Below are positions 62,889-64,000 of a stretch of 64,000 nt of DNA, one piece after another (the first letter of the stretch is position 1; the number at the start of each line of letters is the position of its first letter). The notes below the pieces were generated by a model. It saw nothing but the letters and a program-made list of their open reading frames with translations, did not search any database and was not told where the DNA came from. Source of the stretch: Effrenium voratum (taxonomy: Eukaryota > Sar > Dinophyceae > Suessiales > Symbiodiniaceae); assembly GCA_963377175.1 (NCBI GenBank), contig CAUJNA010001419.1, forward strand, positions 1 through 64,000, read 5' to 3'. A program made the translations under genes and the position numbers.

Positions 62889-64000
62889 ATGGCGGTGCCG
62901 CCGGATGAGTTGGTGGCACCACCACAGGAGATTCCCGAAGTGTATGCGAACGCAGTGGCCAAGCTCCACAAGACCGCCAGGAACCTCATGGTCCTCAAGG
63001 GCATCCCGTGGTTCATCCAAGCGACGCTGTCGGATGAGGGCTTTGTCTCGATGGAGGACCTCGCGACCCGGTGGGACTCGCCTGACCGGGCAAGGGAGAC
63101 GGCGCCGAGGGAGTTGGGCTTCGCCCCCAACAACAACCACTACACGGATGTGACCTCCCGGCTGATCGCGGCCCGGATGTTCCAGGTGGTTCACGCGGCT
63201 CAACGATCCATGGGAGTGGGGGCACATGCAACATCGGGACCCGGGCCGCACACGCCCGGGGACACTGCCCCGAATCTCACGGTCTCGTGCGAACGGGGGC
63301 AGCTGGAGAGGGTTTGGGAGGAGAAGACCAAACTCACCAAACCCAAGTTGGCCCTGCAAGGAAGCGACCAGCTGATGAAGCGCCAGTTCAAGCTCTGCGC
63401 TGGAGGCGAGATCGGCTTCATCCCCATGAAATACCTGGTAAGCGCACTCCCGGAACCAGGAGAACGGCCATGGAAGACCGCCAAGAAGACCACGGTCGAT
63501 GGCTGGGACCGGGAGGACGAGGTGGAAGAGCGGGGCGAGCCGAAAACTCGCCACCAGCTCGAGAGGATGCACGCGGTGTTCCGGAACACCCTCCTCATGT
63601 GCGTCCTATCGTTTCCACAGTTCGGCCAGTTCGACATCACCCGAGAGGACCTGGAGAGCTGGTATGAGTGGTTCTATGGGGAGGACATCGGGGGCCGTTT
63701 TCCCCCTCCCGAGGACCACGTCCTGGCAATTGCCGAACGCAATGCATGGCGGAAGATTCACGAGCAGATGCATGAGGGCAGCACCCTCAAGGCGGCCATG
63801 CTGTCGGTAAGGCAGGACACATTGTTTTGGACACGTGAGGTCTATGAGAAGATCAGGACCTTCTCCAGGGGCCGCCCACAGACCAGGACATCCATGGACT
63901 ACGCACCACCCCAGAAGGGCAAGAACAAGTCCAGGGGCAAGGGGAAGTCCAGGGGCAAGCCTGGGAGCAAAGGGAAAGGTAAGCCCCCCCAGCCGAACAA
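62889..64000 (+). CDS. Gag-like ORF with Lys/Gly-rich tail, continues past the window
   Basis: ATG 62,889, open to the right edge (370 codons seen). N-terminal MAVPPDELVAPPQEIPEVYA; then WFIQATLSDEGFVSMEDLAT and RWDSPDRARETAPRELGF, a segment type I know from dinoflagellate mobile-element proteins; a helical middle with WYEWFYGEDIGGRFPPPEDH and VLAIAERNAWRKIHEQM; and a basic tail (KGKNKSRGKGKSRGKPGSKG) suited to nucleic-acid binding. It shares its leader, but no protein similarity, with the ORF at 56,191. A reverse transcriptase might follow to the right; that is inference. Confidence 0.6.
   Translation, partial: MAVPPDELVAPPQEIPEVYANAVAKLHKTARNLMVLKGIPWFIQATLSDEGFVSMEDLATRWDSPDRARETAPRELGFAPNNNHYTDVTSRLIAARMFQVVHAAQRSMGVGAHATSGPGPHTPGDTAPNLTVSCERGQLERVWEEKTKLTKPKLALQGSDQLMKRQFKLCAGGEIGFIPMKYLVSALPEPGERPWKTAKKTTVDGWDREDEVEERGEPKTRHQLERMHAVFRNTLLMCVLSFPQFGQFDITREDLESWYEWFYGEDIGGRFPPPEDHVLAIAERNAWRKIHEQMHEGSTLKAAMLSVRQDTLFWTREVYEKIRTFSRGRPQTRTSMDYAPPQKGKNKSRGKGKSRGKPGSKGKGKPPQPN

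Overview
The window looks like nuclear DNA of a dinoflagellate (species not assignable from sequence alone). The evidence is: near-matches to the dinoflagellate spliced-leader (DinoSL) sequence, decayed Ty1/copia retroelements with dinoflagellate-style extra domains, a ubiquitin-like/DGSVVTWG-repeat gene of a kind common in Symbiodiniaceae-type genomes, long coding-poor stretches with short exon-like islands, and very long simple repeats. Almost every confidently recognisable protein belongs to a mobile element; the one ordinary host-type gene I can call is at 22,996-24,060.

Layout. (1) 1-10.8 kb, plus strand: 3' part of a copia element: reverse transcriptase/RNase H, then an unusually long 3' coding block (about 8 kb) with a PCTGGSSW module, a long helical region, a zinc-knuckle-like motif and a Tpt1/KptA RNA 2'-phosphotransferase-like domain, ending at a polypurine tract and a probable 3' LTR that carries a DinoSL-like 15-mer. 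The reading frame is broken by a few lesions, including a 61-bp tandem duplication. (2) 10.8-14.1 kb: unrecognised plus-strand ORF remnant meeting head-on a minus-strand copia Gag remnant. (3) 14.1-20.6 kb, GC-rich: decayed Polinton/polinton-like-virus-type element with protein-primed DNA polymerase B (internal segment inverted), two small paralogues, a retroviral-type integrase and a long repetitive fibre-like protein; then 1.1 kb of short repeats and hairpins. (4) 22.0-56.0 kb: one UBL-DGSVVTWG gene followed by mainly non-coding DNA with exon-like islands, at least three families of small terminal-inverted-repeat elements, a dispersed repeat that appears to be the parent of a 3.2-kb 55-bp satellite, a 0.65-kb GT/CT minisatellite and a 1.2-kb (CA)n tract. 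(5) 56.0-64.0 kb, GC-rich: a tyrosine-recombinase element with zinc-ribbon proteins, flanked by two identical 115-bp direct repeats that contain a DinoSL-like hairpin, with a Gag-like ORF running off the right edge. A short motif (CAGGTGCCGAGGGCCCTGA and variants) recurs nine times through this element in all three reading frames.

The candidates for something undescribed are the copia-linked Tpt1-like block, the tyrosine-recombinase element with its frame-independent motif and split-SL leader, and the polinton-type fragment. Family names are my recognition of motifs; no search was run.
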